Positions 48,220-57,302 of a stretch of 64,000 bases of DNA are shown here, piece by piece; within the stretch, counting starts at the first letter, position 1, and each line of letters begins with the position of its first letter. The DNA is from Clostridium sp. CAG:343. Lineage in GTDB: Bacteria > Bacillota > Clostridia > TANB77 > CAG-508. Under the pieces are notes generated by a model. That model saw only the letters and a program-made list of their open reading frames with translations, did no database searches and was not told the DNA's origin. The stretch is from the NCBI GenBank assembly GCA_000431335.1, contig FR888061.1, positions 40,798-104,797 on the forward strand, read 5' to 3'. Made by a program: the position numbers and the translations under genes.

Positions 48220-49479
48220 TTAATTTCTTTCCTCTTGTAATCCTTCTTGTAAACCATCATCTGCTATTTTTATATTTCTAACATGATTAATCTTTTCCCA
48301 TGTTGTCTCTCTTTTGAATAAACATTTAAAGTTGATTAGCAACCATGATCCCATAAATAATGGATAACATGCTAAACCTTTTAGCATTGGTTTAATAGGT
48401 CTTTTATCTAAATACATTGCAATAACTCCTGTTGCAATTGGTAATAAAAATGTTGGAACTAAATATCTAAGCATATTCATCATTAATTCTGCTTGTGTCA
48501 TTCCATCACCTGCATACATTAAAAAGTTAGTTGCTAGTAACAACAATGTAAGAATAAACATTGGTATACTTCCTACTATATATAGTAATCCATCAAAATT
48601 CATCATTGTTTTGTTTTCTTTTGCCGCTATAGCTAATTTCTTTGTATATTCATGAATACATTGAATATGGCCTACTGTCCATCTACTTCTTTGTGACCAA
48701 CTTTGAACAAATCCTACTGGTTGTTCATCATAACATATTGCATCTGTTGCCCATCCTAATTTTTTGCCTTTTATTATTCTTTTTAATGAAAATTCTATAT
48801 CTTCTGTTAATGTTTTTGTATCCCATCCTTGAGGTTTTACTACATCAAATCTTACCATAAATCCTGTTCCGTTTAGTAATGGTGATAATCCTAAATTATA
48901 TCTTGCTAAATGATAAAATCTGTGCATTGTCCAATAGAAAATAGCATATCCTGCTGTAATCCAGCTATCTGTTGGATTTTTTATATCTCTATATCCTTGA
49001 ACAACATCTTCACCTTGACACAATTTTTTGTTCATATTTTTAATAAAATCTGGGTGCACTATATTGTCTGCGTCAAATACAAAAAATGCATCATATGGAG
49101 CATTTTCTTCTATTTTTTGTTGTAAAAACCAATTTAAGGCATACCCTTTTGTCTTTTTTGTTTCGTCAAATCTTTTATATACAATTGCCCCTGCTTCTTT
49201 TGCTACTTTTGCAGTGTTATCTGTGCAGTTATCTGCAATTACATAAATGTCATATAAATCTTTATTATAATTTTGCTTTTTTAAACTTTCAATTAAATTT
49301 CCAACAACAGCTTCTTCGTTGTGTGCTGGTATGATTGCCATAAATCTATGGTCTTTCTTTACTTTTAAAGGTTTATCTTTTATTTTTACTAAAGAACATA
49401 AACTTACTAATAATTGATATAACCAAAATATTGTTATAATCCAGACCAAAGCTTCTCTTAGTATATATAAATAATCCAT
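48220..49479 (-). CDS. Processive-type membrane GT2 glycosyltransferase
   Basis: 419 aa with N-terminal helices (about 9-30), a GT2 domain (AIIPAHNEEAVVGNLIESL, IADNCTDNTA, FFVFDADNIVHPDF, TLTEDIEFSLK) and the acceptor motif QRSRW (the QxxRW of cellulose-, hyaluronan- and PNAG-type synthases), then two or three C-terminal helices. It may make a homopolymer or a polyprenyl-linked sugar for the GT-C gene downstream. There is no deacetylase or c-di-GMP domain nearby. Confidence 0.88.
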   Translation of the reverse strand: MDYLYILREALVWIITIFWLYQLLVSLCSLVKIKDKPLKVKKDHRFMAIIPAHNEEAVVGNLIESLKKQNYNKDLYDIYVIADNCTDNTAKVAKEAGAIVYKRFDETKKTKGYALNWFLQQKIEENAPYDAFFVFDADNIVHPDFIKNMNKKLCQGEDVVQGYRDIKNPTDSWITAGYAIFYWTMHRFYHLARYNLGLSPLLNGTGFMVRFDVVKPQGWDTKTLTEDIEFSLKRIIKGKKLGWATDAICYDEQPVGFVQSWSQRSRWTVGHIQCIHEYTKKLAIAAKENKTMMNFDGLLYIVGSIPMFILTLLLLATNFLMYAGDGMTQAELMMNMLRYLVPTFLLPIATGVIAMYLDKRPIKPMLKGLACYPLFMGSWLLINFKCLFKRETTWEKINHVRNIKIADDGLQEGLQEERN

Positions 49480-49672
49480 TTTTTTCCCTCTCTTTTTTAA
49501 GATCTTTTTATAATATTATTATGCCACTTTTTATATTATACTATTGTTGACAAATTAATGCAATATTTTCATTCAAATTTATTTATTTTTTCGTTACGTT
49601 TAAAATAAAAAATAACTTTTTTCATTTTTATTGCATATGTTTATATAGATAAAATAAACGGAGGTATTTTAT

Positions 49673-50665
49673 ATGCGTGGAAAATATAAAGTTGCAATTG
49701 TTGGCAGTAGTGGTTTAGTTGGTAGAACTGTATTAAAAGTTTTAGAAGAAAAAAATTTTTCTAATGTAACTTATACATTATTTTCTTCTAAGAAATCTGC
49801 TGGTACAAAAATTAATTTTTTAGGTGAAGATTATATTCTTTGTGAATTAACTGAAAACTCTTTTAAACAATCTTTTGATTATGCTATATTTTGTGCTGGT
49901 GGTGAAGTTTCTAAAAAATATATTCCAATAGCTGTTAAAAGTGGATGTACTGTTATTGATAATAGTAGTATATTTAGAATGGATCCAGAAGTTCCTTTAG
50001 TTGTTCCAGAGATAAACCCTAAAGAAATTTTTAATAACACAGGAATTATTGCTAATCCAAATTGCTCTACTATTCAAGCTGTTATTCCTTTAAAATTTTT
50101 AGATAATAAATATCATATTAAGAGAATTGTCTACTCAACATATCAAGCTGTTTCTGGAAGTGGTCGTTTAGGCATAGAAGATTTAGAAAATAAATCTTAT
50201 GGGGATTCTTTAAAAAAATTTCCATATTCTATTCACAATAACTGTATCCCTCATATTGATATTTTTATGGACGATGGATATACAAAAGAAGAACATAAAA
50301 TGATAAATGAAACAAGAAAAATTTTGCAAAAGCCTGATTTACCAATTACAGCAACAGCAGTAAGGGTTCCTGTTGTTAATTGCCATAGTGAATCTATTAA
50401 TGTTGAATTTGAAAAAGATTTTGATTTATATGATGTTAGAATGTTGTTACAAAATTCTCCTGGGATTATTCTAGTAGATAATATAGAAAAAGAACAATAC
50501 CCTATTGCTTCTAAAGCAAATGGTAATAATGAAGTTTTTGTTGGTAGAATTAGAAGAGATTTTAGTGTTCCTTATGGCTTAAATATGTGGGTAGTAGCTG
50601 ATAATCTAAGAAAAGGTGCTGCTACTAATGCAGTTCAAATTTTAGAAATATTATTAACAAACTAG
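49673..50665 (+). CDS. asd: Aspartate-semialdehyde dehydrogenase
   Basis: Reduces aspartyl phosphate to the semialdehyde, the branch point for diaminopimelate/lysine, threonine and methionine. 330 aa. NADP motif VAIVGSSGLVGRTVL, NSSIFRMDPEVPLVVPEIN (part), the catalytic Cys in ANPNCSTIQ, YQAVSGSGRLG, and a late catalytic His in VVNCHSESI. It has its own GGAGG ribosome site and no close same-strand neighbours upstream, so it is probably monocistronic. Confidence 0.95.
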   Translation: MRGKYKVAIVGSSGLVGRTVLKVLEEKNFSNVTYTLFSSKKSAGTKINFLGEDYILCELTENSFKQSFDYAIFCAGGEVSKKYIPIAVKSGCTVIDNSSIFRMDPEVPLVVPEINPKEIFNNTGIIANPNCSTIQAVIPLKFLDNKYHIKRIVYSTYQAVSGSGRLGIEDLENKSYGDSLKKFPYSIHNNCIPHIDIFMDDGYTKEEHKMINETRKILQKPDLPITATAVRVPVVNCHSESINVEFEKDFDLYDVRMLLQNSPGIILVDNIEKEQYPIASKANGNNEVFVGRIRRDFSVPYGLNMWVVADNLRKGAATNAVQILEILLTN

Positions 50666-50756
50666 TTTTTAATATTTCTAAATAATAAATCTCAGTTTTG
50701 GTTCTTTGCATAAGATGACATGAGGCATTAAACCTATAAATTAAATTTACAAAATG

Positions 50757-50786
50757 TTGCAATCTATGTTTTGTTTGTGCTATAAT
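50757..50786 (+). promoter_or_regulatory. Sigma-A promoter of the HD hydrolase gene
   Basis: TTGCAA (50757-50762), an 18-base spacer and TATAAT (50781-50786), 32 bases before the ATG. The rest of 50666-50756 shows no further feature. Confidence 0.65.
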
Positions 50787-50818
50787 TTAAAAGAAGTACA
50801 TAATTAAAAGAGGTTTTT

Positions 50819-51355
50819 ATGGAACAATATAAGAAAGATATAATAAGTCAAAATAAAGAATTTCAAGATATTATATATCCTTTAATAACAAATGATACAG
50901 TTCAACAAATGAAAAATTTCAAACAGCATTACGAAACAACCTGTTTTGAACATTGCTATACAGCAGCATACCACTGTTATTGTATTTGTAAAAAGTTAAA
51001 TTTAGATTATAAATCTGCAACAAGAGCAGCTATGTTGCATGATCTATTTTTATATGATTGGAGAAAAAGACAACCTGATAGAAAAGGATTACATGCTTTT
51101 ACTCATGGAAAAACAGCTTGTGAAAACGCATCTAAATTGTTTGATTTAAATGATAAAGAAAAAGATATAATTGAAAAACATATGTGGCCTGTTACAGTAG
51201 CATTTCCAAAATCTATAGAAGGCTTTATTCTAACATTTGTTGATAAATATTGTGCTTTGTCAGAATCTTTTGAAATTCTAAAATCTAGATTATTTATGAA
51301 AAAAGCATTTAGATATGCTTATCTAGCATTTAGTTTAGTTATTATAAAAATATAA
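50819..51355 (+). CDS. HD-domain phosphohydrolase
   Basis: 178 aa metal-dependent hydrolase of the HD superfamily. The His of FEHCYTAAYHCY (about 40-51), the HD pair in AAMLHDLFLYDW (H76-D77 region), HAFTHGKTA and KHMWPVT, and a late Asp in FVDKYCA supply the expected metal ligands. Close relatives are widespread in Clostridia, typically as single genes; the substrate is unknown. It ends in a strong bidirectional hairpin shared with the convergent gene. Confidence 0.85.
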   Translation: MEQYKKDIISQNKEFQDIIYPLITNDTVQQMKNFKQHYETTCFEHCYTAAYHCYCICKKLNLDYKSATRAAMLHDLFLYDWRKRQPDRKGLHAFTHGKTACENASKLFDLNDKEKDIIEKHMWPVTVAFPKSIEGFILTFVDKYCALSESFEILKSRLFMKKAFRYAYLAFSLVIIKI

Positions 51356-51386
51356 TAAGAGTGAATCTTTAAGATTCACTCTTATT
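51354..51386. terminator. Bidirectional terminator
   Basis: AATAAGAGTGAATCTT and AAGATTCACTCTTATT form a perfect long stem with T-rich flanks on both strands. It serves the HD gene (plus) and the 116-aa membrane protein gene (minus), whose stop codon lies inside the stem. Confidence 0.75.
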
Positions 51387-51719
51387 TGATGTTGAGGCCC
51401 ACCTTAACATTTTTATATCTTTATATTTTTTTAATACTTCTTTATACTTATCATATTCTTCTTCCCATAATGTATCTGGTACATTATCAAATGCATTAAA
51501 TATTTTTTCAGCTTCAGCTAAATAAATGATTTGTTCTTGCGGAGACATATTTTCATATTGCCTTGCAAATTTATATAATTTATCTAACATTTGATTTGCT
51601 TCTATAAATGACCAAAAATCTTTTATTTTCATTCCAAACATTTTTATTTGTAGTATTGCATATGCTATTAAGGCAAATATAATAAATACTAATATATATA
51701 TAATTGTGAGTATTGCCAT
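51369..51719 (-). CDS. Small single-pass membrane protein of unknown function
   Basis: 116 aa. An N-terminal hydrophobic helix (about 3-27) is followed by a charged, probably helical cytoplasmic part with LDKLYKFARQYENMSPQEQ and ALL-like heptads up to KKYKDIKMLRWAS. AGAGGTG precedes the ATG. I do not recognise a family. The 217-base gap to the next gene upstream shows nothing I can name. Confidence 0.6.
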   Translation of the reverse strand: MAILTIIYILVFIIFALIAYAILQIKMFGMKIKDFWSFIEANQMLDKLYKFARQYENMSPQEQIIYLAEAEKIFNAFDNVPDTLWEEEYDKYKEVLKKYKDIKMLRWASTSNKSES

Positions 51720-51936
51720 CTTTTCACCTCTTTAACGTTTTTCACTTTTGTATTTTTTTCATTATAGCACTTATTGTTTTTTTTTGCAAATTTATAATTT
51801 TAGCATTTTTCAACCTACAATTTTATAATTCATGCTAAATTACATGGATTTCAGGAAATTAAATTTCGAAAATCTCTTTTTTACTTATATTATATATGTT
51901 ATAATCATAAAATATTTAAATAAGGAGTCGATATAA

Positions 51937-52797
51937 ATGGAAGAAAAATTTGCAGATACAAAAAAGGCTGGTATCTTAGGAATAATTGGTAATATCTTTT
52001 TATTAATAATAAAAGCTACAGTTGGTTTTATAAGCAAAAGTCAAGCTATGATTGCAGATAGCGTAAATAGTGCAGGAGATATTTTTGCCTCTCTTATGAC
52101 TTTTATCGGTAATAGAATTGCAAGTACACCAAATGACGAGGATCACAATTTAGGTCATGGAAAAGCTGAATATATTTTTTCTATGTTTATTAGTATTGCT
52201 ATGATTCTTGTTTCAGCTAAGTTGTTTTTTGATTCTATTATCACTTTAATTATAGGCAGTAAACTTCAATTTTCTTGGTTTTTGGTTGCTGTATGTATTG
52301 CAACAATTGTTACTAAATTGTTTTTATTTTTTTACACTCTAAAAGCCTATAAAAAATATAATAGTATTCTACTTGAAGCCAACATGAAAGATCATAGAAA
52401 TGACTGTATTATAACTACTTTTACTCTAATTTCTGTAATTCTTACTTTAGAAGGAATATATTGGCTTGATAGTATCGTTGGAATTGGAATTTCTGTCTGG
52501 ATTTGCTATACTGGTGTTACTATCTTTATAGAAAGTTATAATGTTTTAATGGATATTAGTGTAGATGATAAAACAAAAGATCTTATTTTAGACATAACAC
52601 ATAGCTACAAAGAAATACAAAAAATTTCTGAAATTGTATCCACTCCAGTTGGTAGTCAATATTTAGTTTTTATTACTATTAGCGTTGATGGTAATATGTC
52701 TACTTTTGAAAGTCACAAATTAGCTGATAGCTTAGAACTTACAGTTGATAATCTAGATAAAGTATATAAAACTGTGGTTCATGTTGAACCTGTATAA
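51937..52797 (+). CDS. Cation diffusion facilitator (CDF) family transporter
   Basis: Proton-driven exporter of divalent metals (Zn, Fe, Mn or Co). 286 aa: six transmembrane helices, the family signature MIADSVNSAGDIFASL (about 39-54), HNLGHGKAEYIFS after helix 2, KDHRNDCIITT in helix 5, and a C-terminal cytoplasmic metallochaperone-like domain. The metal cannot be assigned from sequence alone. With the riboswitch-controlled P-type ATPase it is a second metal-export gene in this window. Confidence 0.92.
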   Translation: MEEKFADTKKAGILGIIGNIFLLIIKATVGFISKSQAMIADSVNSAGDIFASLMTFIGNRIASTPNDEDHNLGHGKAEYIFSMFISIAMILVSAKLFFDSIITLIIGSKLQFSWFLVAVCIATIVTKLFLFFYTLKAYKKYNSILLEANMKDHRNDCIITTFTLISVILTLEGIYWLDSIVGIGISVWICYTGVTIFIESYNVLMDISVDDKTKDLILDITHSYKEIQKISEIVSTPVGSQYLVFITISVDGNMSTFESHKLADSLELTVDNLDKVYKTVVHVEPV

Positions 52798-52805
52798 TTC
52801 TGCAT

Positions 52806-53143
52806 TTACTCCATATTTGATAAATCTTCATTATTATATGTTTCTTTAACTTTATTTTCTGATTTTGCCATATCTAATAAATCTGCATTTCGTAGTTGTA
52901 CATTTACTCTAGCTACTAGTTCATCAATGTGAAAAGGTTTTGTTACATAATCATTTGCTCCATTATCAAATCCATTTAGTTTGTCCTCTAATAAGTTTTT
53001 TGCTGTCAACATTATAACTTTTGATTTTATTCCTTCTTTTCTAATTTTATTTAATATCTCAAATCCGTATATTTTTCTTTTTTTAATCTACTTGCAATAA
53101 CATCTGCTAAATTAAATTCATCTTCTATTATTAAAATTCTCAT
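52806..53143 (-). pseudogene. Remnant of an OmpR-type response regulator
   Basis: The N-terminus MRILIIEDEFNLADVIASRLKKEKYT (first acidic pocket ED) is intact from ATG 53141-53143, then the frame changes and stops. The second half in another frame resumes at GFEILNKIRKEGIKSKVIMLTAKN and continues with the conserved KPFHIDELVARV, ending at NMEE-like residues. About 35 codons, including the phospho-acceptor Asp, are missing between the halves, and there is no DNA-binding domain. This is an internal deletion with frameshift and therefore a true pseudogene. No kinase gene is nearby. Confidence 0.8.
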
Positions 53144-53229
53144 ATTTATCACCTTTTTATATTTTAACATTTGATTATTAAATTAATATTAAAATTTTTC
53201 TATAATCAATATTTATTTTATAATAGCAC

Positions 53230-53258
53230 AAAAAGTCACTATCTTCTAGTGACTTTTT
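53230..53258. terminator. Terminator after the rimO-linked hypothetical gene
   Basis: AAAAAGTCACTA and TAGTGACTTTTT form a perfect 12-bp stem with a 5-base loop and T-runs on both strands, immediately after the minus-strand gene that ends at 53262. Confidence 0.75.
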
Positions 53259-53261
53259 CTT

Positions 53262-54674
53262 TTAATCTCTATCTGTGTTTTGGTGTAATGGATGTTCTTT
53301 TTCTGCCTCTTGTTCCATCTCTTCTAATACATTATTAATTAGATCTTCTGTATCAATTGTTTCATTACCAGTTTCTAGATATCTTTTTACATATGCTTTT
53401 ATATATGCTTTTACATCACTTCTATTATATGTGTTTGCTATAGTTTCGCTTTCTAATATTTTAGATGCACATTTATCTAAATATTCTTCGCTAAATTCTT
53501 GATGCTCATGTGTATTATTGTTTGGATTATCATCAATATCTTTTATAGAAAAATCTTCACATCCTAATTCTTCATGAGCTTTTATTTTTTTAATTTCTTC
53601 TTTTACTCTAGTATTTCTGTTTCTATTCATAAGTTCTCTTGTTTCTCTTGTAGTTGGTCGTATATTAGAAGTTTCAATTGGTATGCTTATTGCTTCTTCA
53701 TTGTCTTGCGCTGGTGTTCTAACCAATGATGGCTCTATAGTTCCCATATTTCCTATATCAACTGCAATTTGTGTTTCTGTTTTTCCTTTTATTTTAAAAA
53801 TAGAATTTACTTTTTCTTCTTCTATTTTGCTTCCGTCTCTATTAACACTATGTACATTTTTAGTAGGATTAGTTCCGTATGCTTGTTCTATTGTATCAAT
53901 TTTTTCTGCTGAACCATCTTGTTTAATTCCTACAAATGAAAATTTAGTAGTATTACCCGCTTCTTTAAATTTATCAGAATATACAATTGCAATTTTTCTA
54001 TACCCTTTTCCTTGTACATTAAGTAAAGATGCCATTGTATCTTTATCAGTCACTTTTTGCTCTGTTTTTATTTCTTGCTTTGTAGAAATACTTTCTACTT
54101 GTTTCTTACTTAAAGTCTTCTTTTCTTTATCAGGATTTTTATCTTTTTCTAAATTTTCTTTTTCATTATCTTCCACTGTTTTTTCTGAATCTATTTCACT
54201 TATTTTCTTTATTTCCTCAACAGTAATTCCTAATTCTTTTGCAACTTGTTCTAATCTTTCTTGCTCTATTTCGTTTAAATCTAAAATTCCTTGTTTATCT
54301 AAGCTTTGTAAGCTTTCTACTAAACCTTCTACATCTTTATATTTTTCATTTGGTGTTATAAAATTAAATTGATCAGAATTATTGTTTCCTCCTAATACTT
54401 CTCCATCTTCTGTACAATATCTTTCTATTTCAATTTTGTTTCCATCATCTTTCTGTTTTTGTTCTAATACTAAATAAATATCTTTCGGTTCATTATTTAT
54501 CTCTATTTTTCCTAAGTATTTAATATTCAATACTTTATTTTCAGGCAATTCCTTTTGATAATCTGAATCTAAATTAACCTCTTCTAAATCTTGGTTTAAA
54601 ATTTCTAAGTCTCTTTTATCTCTTAGACTTCTCATTTTTTCAATAATTTTTTCTTTATCCAAATCTCTATCCAT
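53262..54674 (-). CDS. Large acidic protein of unknown function
   Basis: About 470 aa, very rich in Glu, Lys, Asp and Asn, with no signal peptide or membrane segment. It starts MDRDLDKEKIIEKMRSLRDK, has an IKYLGKIEINNEPKDIYLVLE segment (part) near the N-terminus, a long charged linker (about 165-215), a folded-looking middle (GYRKIAIVYSDKFKEAG, FSFVGIKQDGSAEKID) and a helical acidic C-terminus. It lies 11 bases after rimO. I do not recognise a family. The ATG at 54672-54674 follows GGAGG; the GTG at 54686 overlaps it. Confidence 0.65.
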   Translation of the reverse strand: MDRDLDKEKIIEKMRSLRDKRDLEILNQDLEEVNLDSDYQKELPENKVLNIKYLGKIEINNEPKDIYLVLEQKQKDDGNKIEIERYCTEDGEVLGGNNNSDQFNFITPNEKYKDVEGLVESLQSLDKQGILDLNEIEQERLEQVAKELGITVEEIKKISEIDSEKTVEDNEKENLEKDKNPDKEKKTLSKKQVESISTKQEIKTEQKVTDKDTMASLLNVQGKGYRKIAIVYSDKFKEAGNTTKFSFVGIKQDGSAEKIDTIEQAYGTNPTKNVHSVNRDGSKIEEEKVNSIFKIKGKTETQIAVDIGNMGTIEPSLVRTPAQDNEEAISIPIETSNIRPTTRETRELMNRNRNTRVKEEIKKIKAHEELGCEDFSIKDIDDNPNNNTHEHQEFSEEYLDKCASKILESETIANTYNRSDVKAYIKAYVKRYLETGNETIDTEDLINNVLEEMEQEAEKEHPLHQNTDRD

Positions 54675-54685
54675 ATTTTCCTCCA

Positions 54686-56053
54686 CTATTTAAATCTTGC
54701 TATTAAATCATAATTACTTACATCTATAACTTTGCATTTTTTAAATTGATTTATAATGTTATCTGGTTTATCTATATTAGTATTTCTTATATAAACTCTC
54801 CCATCTATTTCCGGAACGTCTTGTATTGTCCTTCCTATATAATATTTTTTGTCAAAAGATATATCTTCTATTAAAACTTCATATTCTTTTCCTATCTTTT
54901 TTTCTAAGTTTTCTTTCGATATTCTACTTTGTTGTTCCATTATTTTTCTATATCTAGCCTTTTTAGTATTTCCATGAATTTGATTTGGCAATTTTGCAGC
55001 AGGTGTTCCTTCTTCCTTTGAATACATAAAAACTCCTAATTTATCAAATTTGGCTTTTTTTACAAATTCTAATAACTCATTAAAATCTTCTTGTGTCTCA
55101 TCTGGGAATCCTACAATTAAACTAGTTCTCAATGTTACATCTGGTATTTTATTTCTGATTTTTTCTATTAATTTTGTAATATTATTTTTACTTGTTCTTC
55201 GGTTCATTCTTTTTAGTACTCTATCAGAAATATGTTGAATTGGTATGTCAAAATAATGCGCAATTTTATTATTAGAAGATACTACATCAATTAATTCATC
55301 TGTAATTCCTTCTGGATATGAATATAAAAATCTGATCCATTTAATTTCTTTAATATTACTTAATTCTTTTAACAATTCTGCTAACTTACTTTCGCCATAT
55401 AAATCTACTCCATATTTTGTTGTATCTTGTGCTATTACAATTAGCTCTTTAATTCCTTTTTTAGCAAGTTCTTTGGCTTCTTGCAAAATATCTTCCTTTT
55501 TTCTACTAACAAAAGGTCCTCTTATATATGGAATTGCACAATATGTACAATTATTACTACATCCTTCTCCAATTTTTAAATAAGCAAAATTTTTACCAGT
55601 TGTAACAACTCTATCCAAAAATTCACCTTGTTCAAACATTGGCATTTGTGGAATTTCTGTTATTTTTGTTATGGCTTTAGTTTCCGATTTATTTACAATA
55701 TTTCTTTTTACTAAGTCCTCTACTTTGTCCCATAACTGATTATATTCATCTATTTTTATAAATAAATCTACTTCTGGAAGTAATTTTATTAAATCGTCAT
55801 AATATCTTTGAACTAAACACCCCATTGCTATCAAATATTTACATCTTCCTTTTTTATACTCTGCCATTTCTAAAATAGTATTAATAGCCTCTTCCTTAGC
55901 AGAATCTATAAAACCGCATGTGTTTACTACTATTATATCTGCTTTTTTCTCATCATTCACAATATTAAAATTATTTTCCTTAAATTTTCCAATAGTTGCT
56001 TCAGTATCAATTAAATTTTTGCTACATCCTAGTGATACAAATCCTACGTTCAT
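54686..56053 (-). CDS. rimO: Ribosomal protein S12 methylthiotransferase RimO
   Basis: Radical-SAM enzyme that methylthiolates Asp in S12. 455 aa. The UPF0004 domain has VGFVSLGCSKNLIDTE, NTCGFIDSA and GCLVQRY with three cluster cysteines; the radical-SAM triad is GCSNNCTYCAIPYIRG; a TRAM domain ends the protein. The ATG at 56051-56053 follows GAAAGGAAG. A longer in-frame start would begin inside the inverted repeat at 56073 and is unlikely. Confidence 0.95.
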   Translation of the reverse strand: MNVGFVSLGCSKNLIDTEATIGKFKENNFNIVNDEKKADIIVVNTCGFIDSAKEEAINTILEMAEYKKGRCKYLIAMGCLVQRYYDDLIKLLPEVDLFIKIDEYNQLWDKVEDLVKRNIVNKSETKAITKITEIPQMPMFEQGEFLDRVVTTGKNFAYLKIGEGCSNNCTYCAIPYIRGPFVSRKKEDILQEAKELAKKGIKELIVIAQDTTKYGVDLYGESKLAELLKELSNIKEIKWIRFLYSYPEGITDELIDVVSSNNKIAHYFDIPIQHISDRVLKRMNRRTSKNNITKLIEKIRNKIPDVTLRTSLIVGFPDETQEDFNELLEFVKKAKFDKLGVFMYSKEEGTPAAKLPNQIHGNTKKARYRKIMEQQSRISKENLEKKIGKEYEVLIEDISFDKKYYIGRTIQDVPEIDGRVYIRNTNIDKPDNIINQFKKCKVIDVSNYDLIARFK

Positions 56054-56072
56054 TTTTTCTTCCTTTCTGAGA

Positions 56073-56188
56073 TGAGACAAGAGGGACAGGTCTTAAATGT
56101 CTCATTTTTATTTTATAACTTCTTATACTTTAAATATTACTCTTTACATATAAATGAGACATTTAAGACCTGTCCCTCTTGTCTCATT
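56073..56188. repeat. Small element with perfect 35-bp terminal inverted repeats (MITE/REP-like)
   Basis: The left end (56073-56107) ATGAGACAAGAGGGACAGGT... and the right end (56154-56188) are exact reverse complements over 35 bases, with a 46-base AT-rich centre. There is no coding capacity. GAGACAAGAGGGACAGG-type palindromes resemble the REP sequences spread by Y1 (RAYT) transposases, as I recall. It occupies the space between rng and rimO and supplies the stop codon of rng. Confidence 0.8.
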
Positions 56189-57281
56189 CTTTGTGGCTAC
56201 AAATGTGTTTTCTTGTCATTTCCATTAAATCTAATTTTGTAAAACCTTCTACTTGCGTTTTTGTTCTATCTTTTTTTAATTCCTCTTTTAGAAGTTCTTC
56301 TACTTTTTCTCTATCTTCTTGATTCTTCATGTCTATATAGTCAATAATAATAATCCCACCTATATCTCTTAATCTTAGTTGTTTAGCTATTTCTATTGTT
56401 GCTTCTTGATTTACTCTTAAAATAGTTTGTCTTAAACTTTTATTTCCTGTATATTTTCCTGTATTTACATCAATAGCTGTTAATGCTTCTGTTTTATCTA
56501 TTGTTATAAATCCTCCACATTTTAGCCATATTTTTCTATTTTGAATTTTTTCGATTTGTTTATTTATGCCATAAGTATTAAATATATCTTTTCCCCTTTT
56601 TATTGATATTTCTTTATCTGTCATATCCATTAACATTTTATCTATAATATCTTCACTTTTATATAATAGTTTTGGGTTATTTTGATTAGGATTAATTCCT
56701 GTTTCAATAATTTTATTCCATTTATTTTGAATATTTTTTATATCTTCGATAATTTCTTTTTCTTTTCCTTGTGCAGATGTTCTTATAATAGCTCCATTTC
56801 CTTGTTCTAAGTTTTCCTTTACTAATTTAACTAGTCTTTTTTGCTCCTCTTCACTTTCGATTTTTTGAGAAACTGTAATAATTTCAGTATTAGGCATTAA
56901 TACTATATATTTACTTGGTAAATTAATATGTGTTGATACTCTTGCACCCTTTTTTTCGTTACTATCTTTTTTTATTTGAACCAATAATTTTTGATTTGGC
57001 TTTATTATATCTGAAATTTTTATATTTTCATCTTGCGTTTCTTTTGTTTCATCTATTTTTGGTAAGATATCTTTTAAATGTATAAAGCTGTTTTTTTCTG
57101 TTCCAATATCTACAAAAGCTGCTTGCATCCCTTTTATAATATCTTTTACTATTCCAATATAAATATTTCCTTCTCTTCTATTTGTCTTATTATCTTCTTC
57201 ATAATATTCTATTAATTTTCCATTTTCTACTAATGCAATTTGTTTTTTTTCTTGATTTTCTTGTATTAATAACTCTGTCAT
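56184..57281 (-). CDS. rng: Ribonuclease G/E family protein, C-terminally truncated
   Basis: Endoribonuclease acting in rRNA and mRNA processing. 365 aa: the S1 domain (GNIYIGIVKDIIKGMQAAFVDIG, part), the RNase H-like and catalytic part with GGFITIDKTEALTAIDVNTGK (part; catalytic Asp) and GGIIIIDYIDMKN (second catalytic Asp). It ends MTRKHICSHKE directly inside the inverted-repeat element. The usual zinc-link CPxC region and C-terminal dimer domain are missing, so the element probably truncated the gene. Catalytic residues remain, so a reduced activity is possible. Confidence 0.85.
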   Translation of the reverse strand: MTELLIQENQEKKQIALVENGKLIEYYEEDNKTNRREGNIYIGIVKDIIKGMQAAFVDIGTEKNSFIHLKDILPKIDETKETQDENIKISDIIKPNQKLLVQIKKDSNEKKGARVSTHINLPSKYIVLMPNTEIITVSQKIESEEEQKRLVKLVKENLEQGNGAIIRTSAQGKEKEIIEDIKNIQNKWNKIIETGINPNQNNPKLLYKSEDIIDKMLMDMTDKEISIKRGKDIFNTYGINKQIEKIQNRKIWLKCGGFITIDKTEALTAIDVNTGKYTGNKSLRQTILRVNQEATIEIAKQLRLRDIGGIIIIDYIDMKNQEDREKVEELLKEELKKDRTKTQVEGFTKLDLMEMTRKHICSHKE

Positions 57282-57302
57282 ATTTACCTTCCTTTTTTTG
57301 TT

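Noticed and set aside
49480..49672. Promoter or RNA element in the gap before asd.
   Set aside because: AT-rich sequence with several weak TATA-like boxes but no pair with acceptable spacing and no recognisable structured RNA.
51720..51936. Possible regulatory RNA in the gap before the CDF transporter.
   Set aside because: Only weak short inverted repeats (for example around TTTCAGGAAATTAAATTTCG) were seen; nothing matches a metal riboswitch I know.
53080..53095. Response regulator frameshift as a fourth CGG recoding site.
   Set aside because: The CGG at the joint is out of frame (ACG GAT), and about 35 conserved codons are missing, so skipping one base cannot restore the protein.
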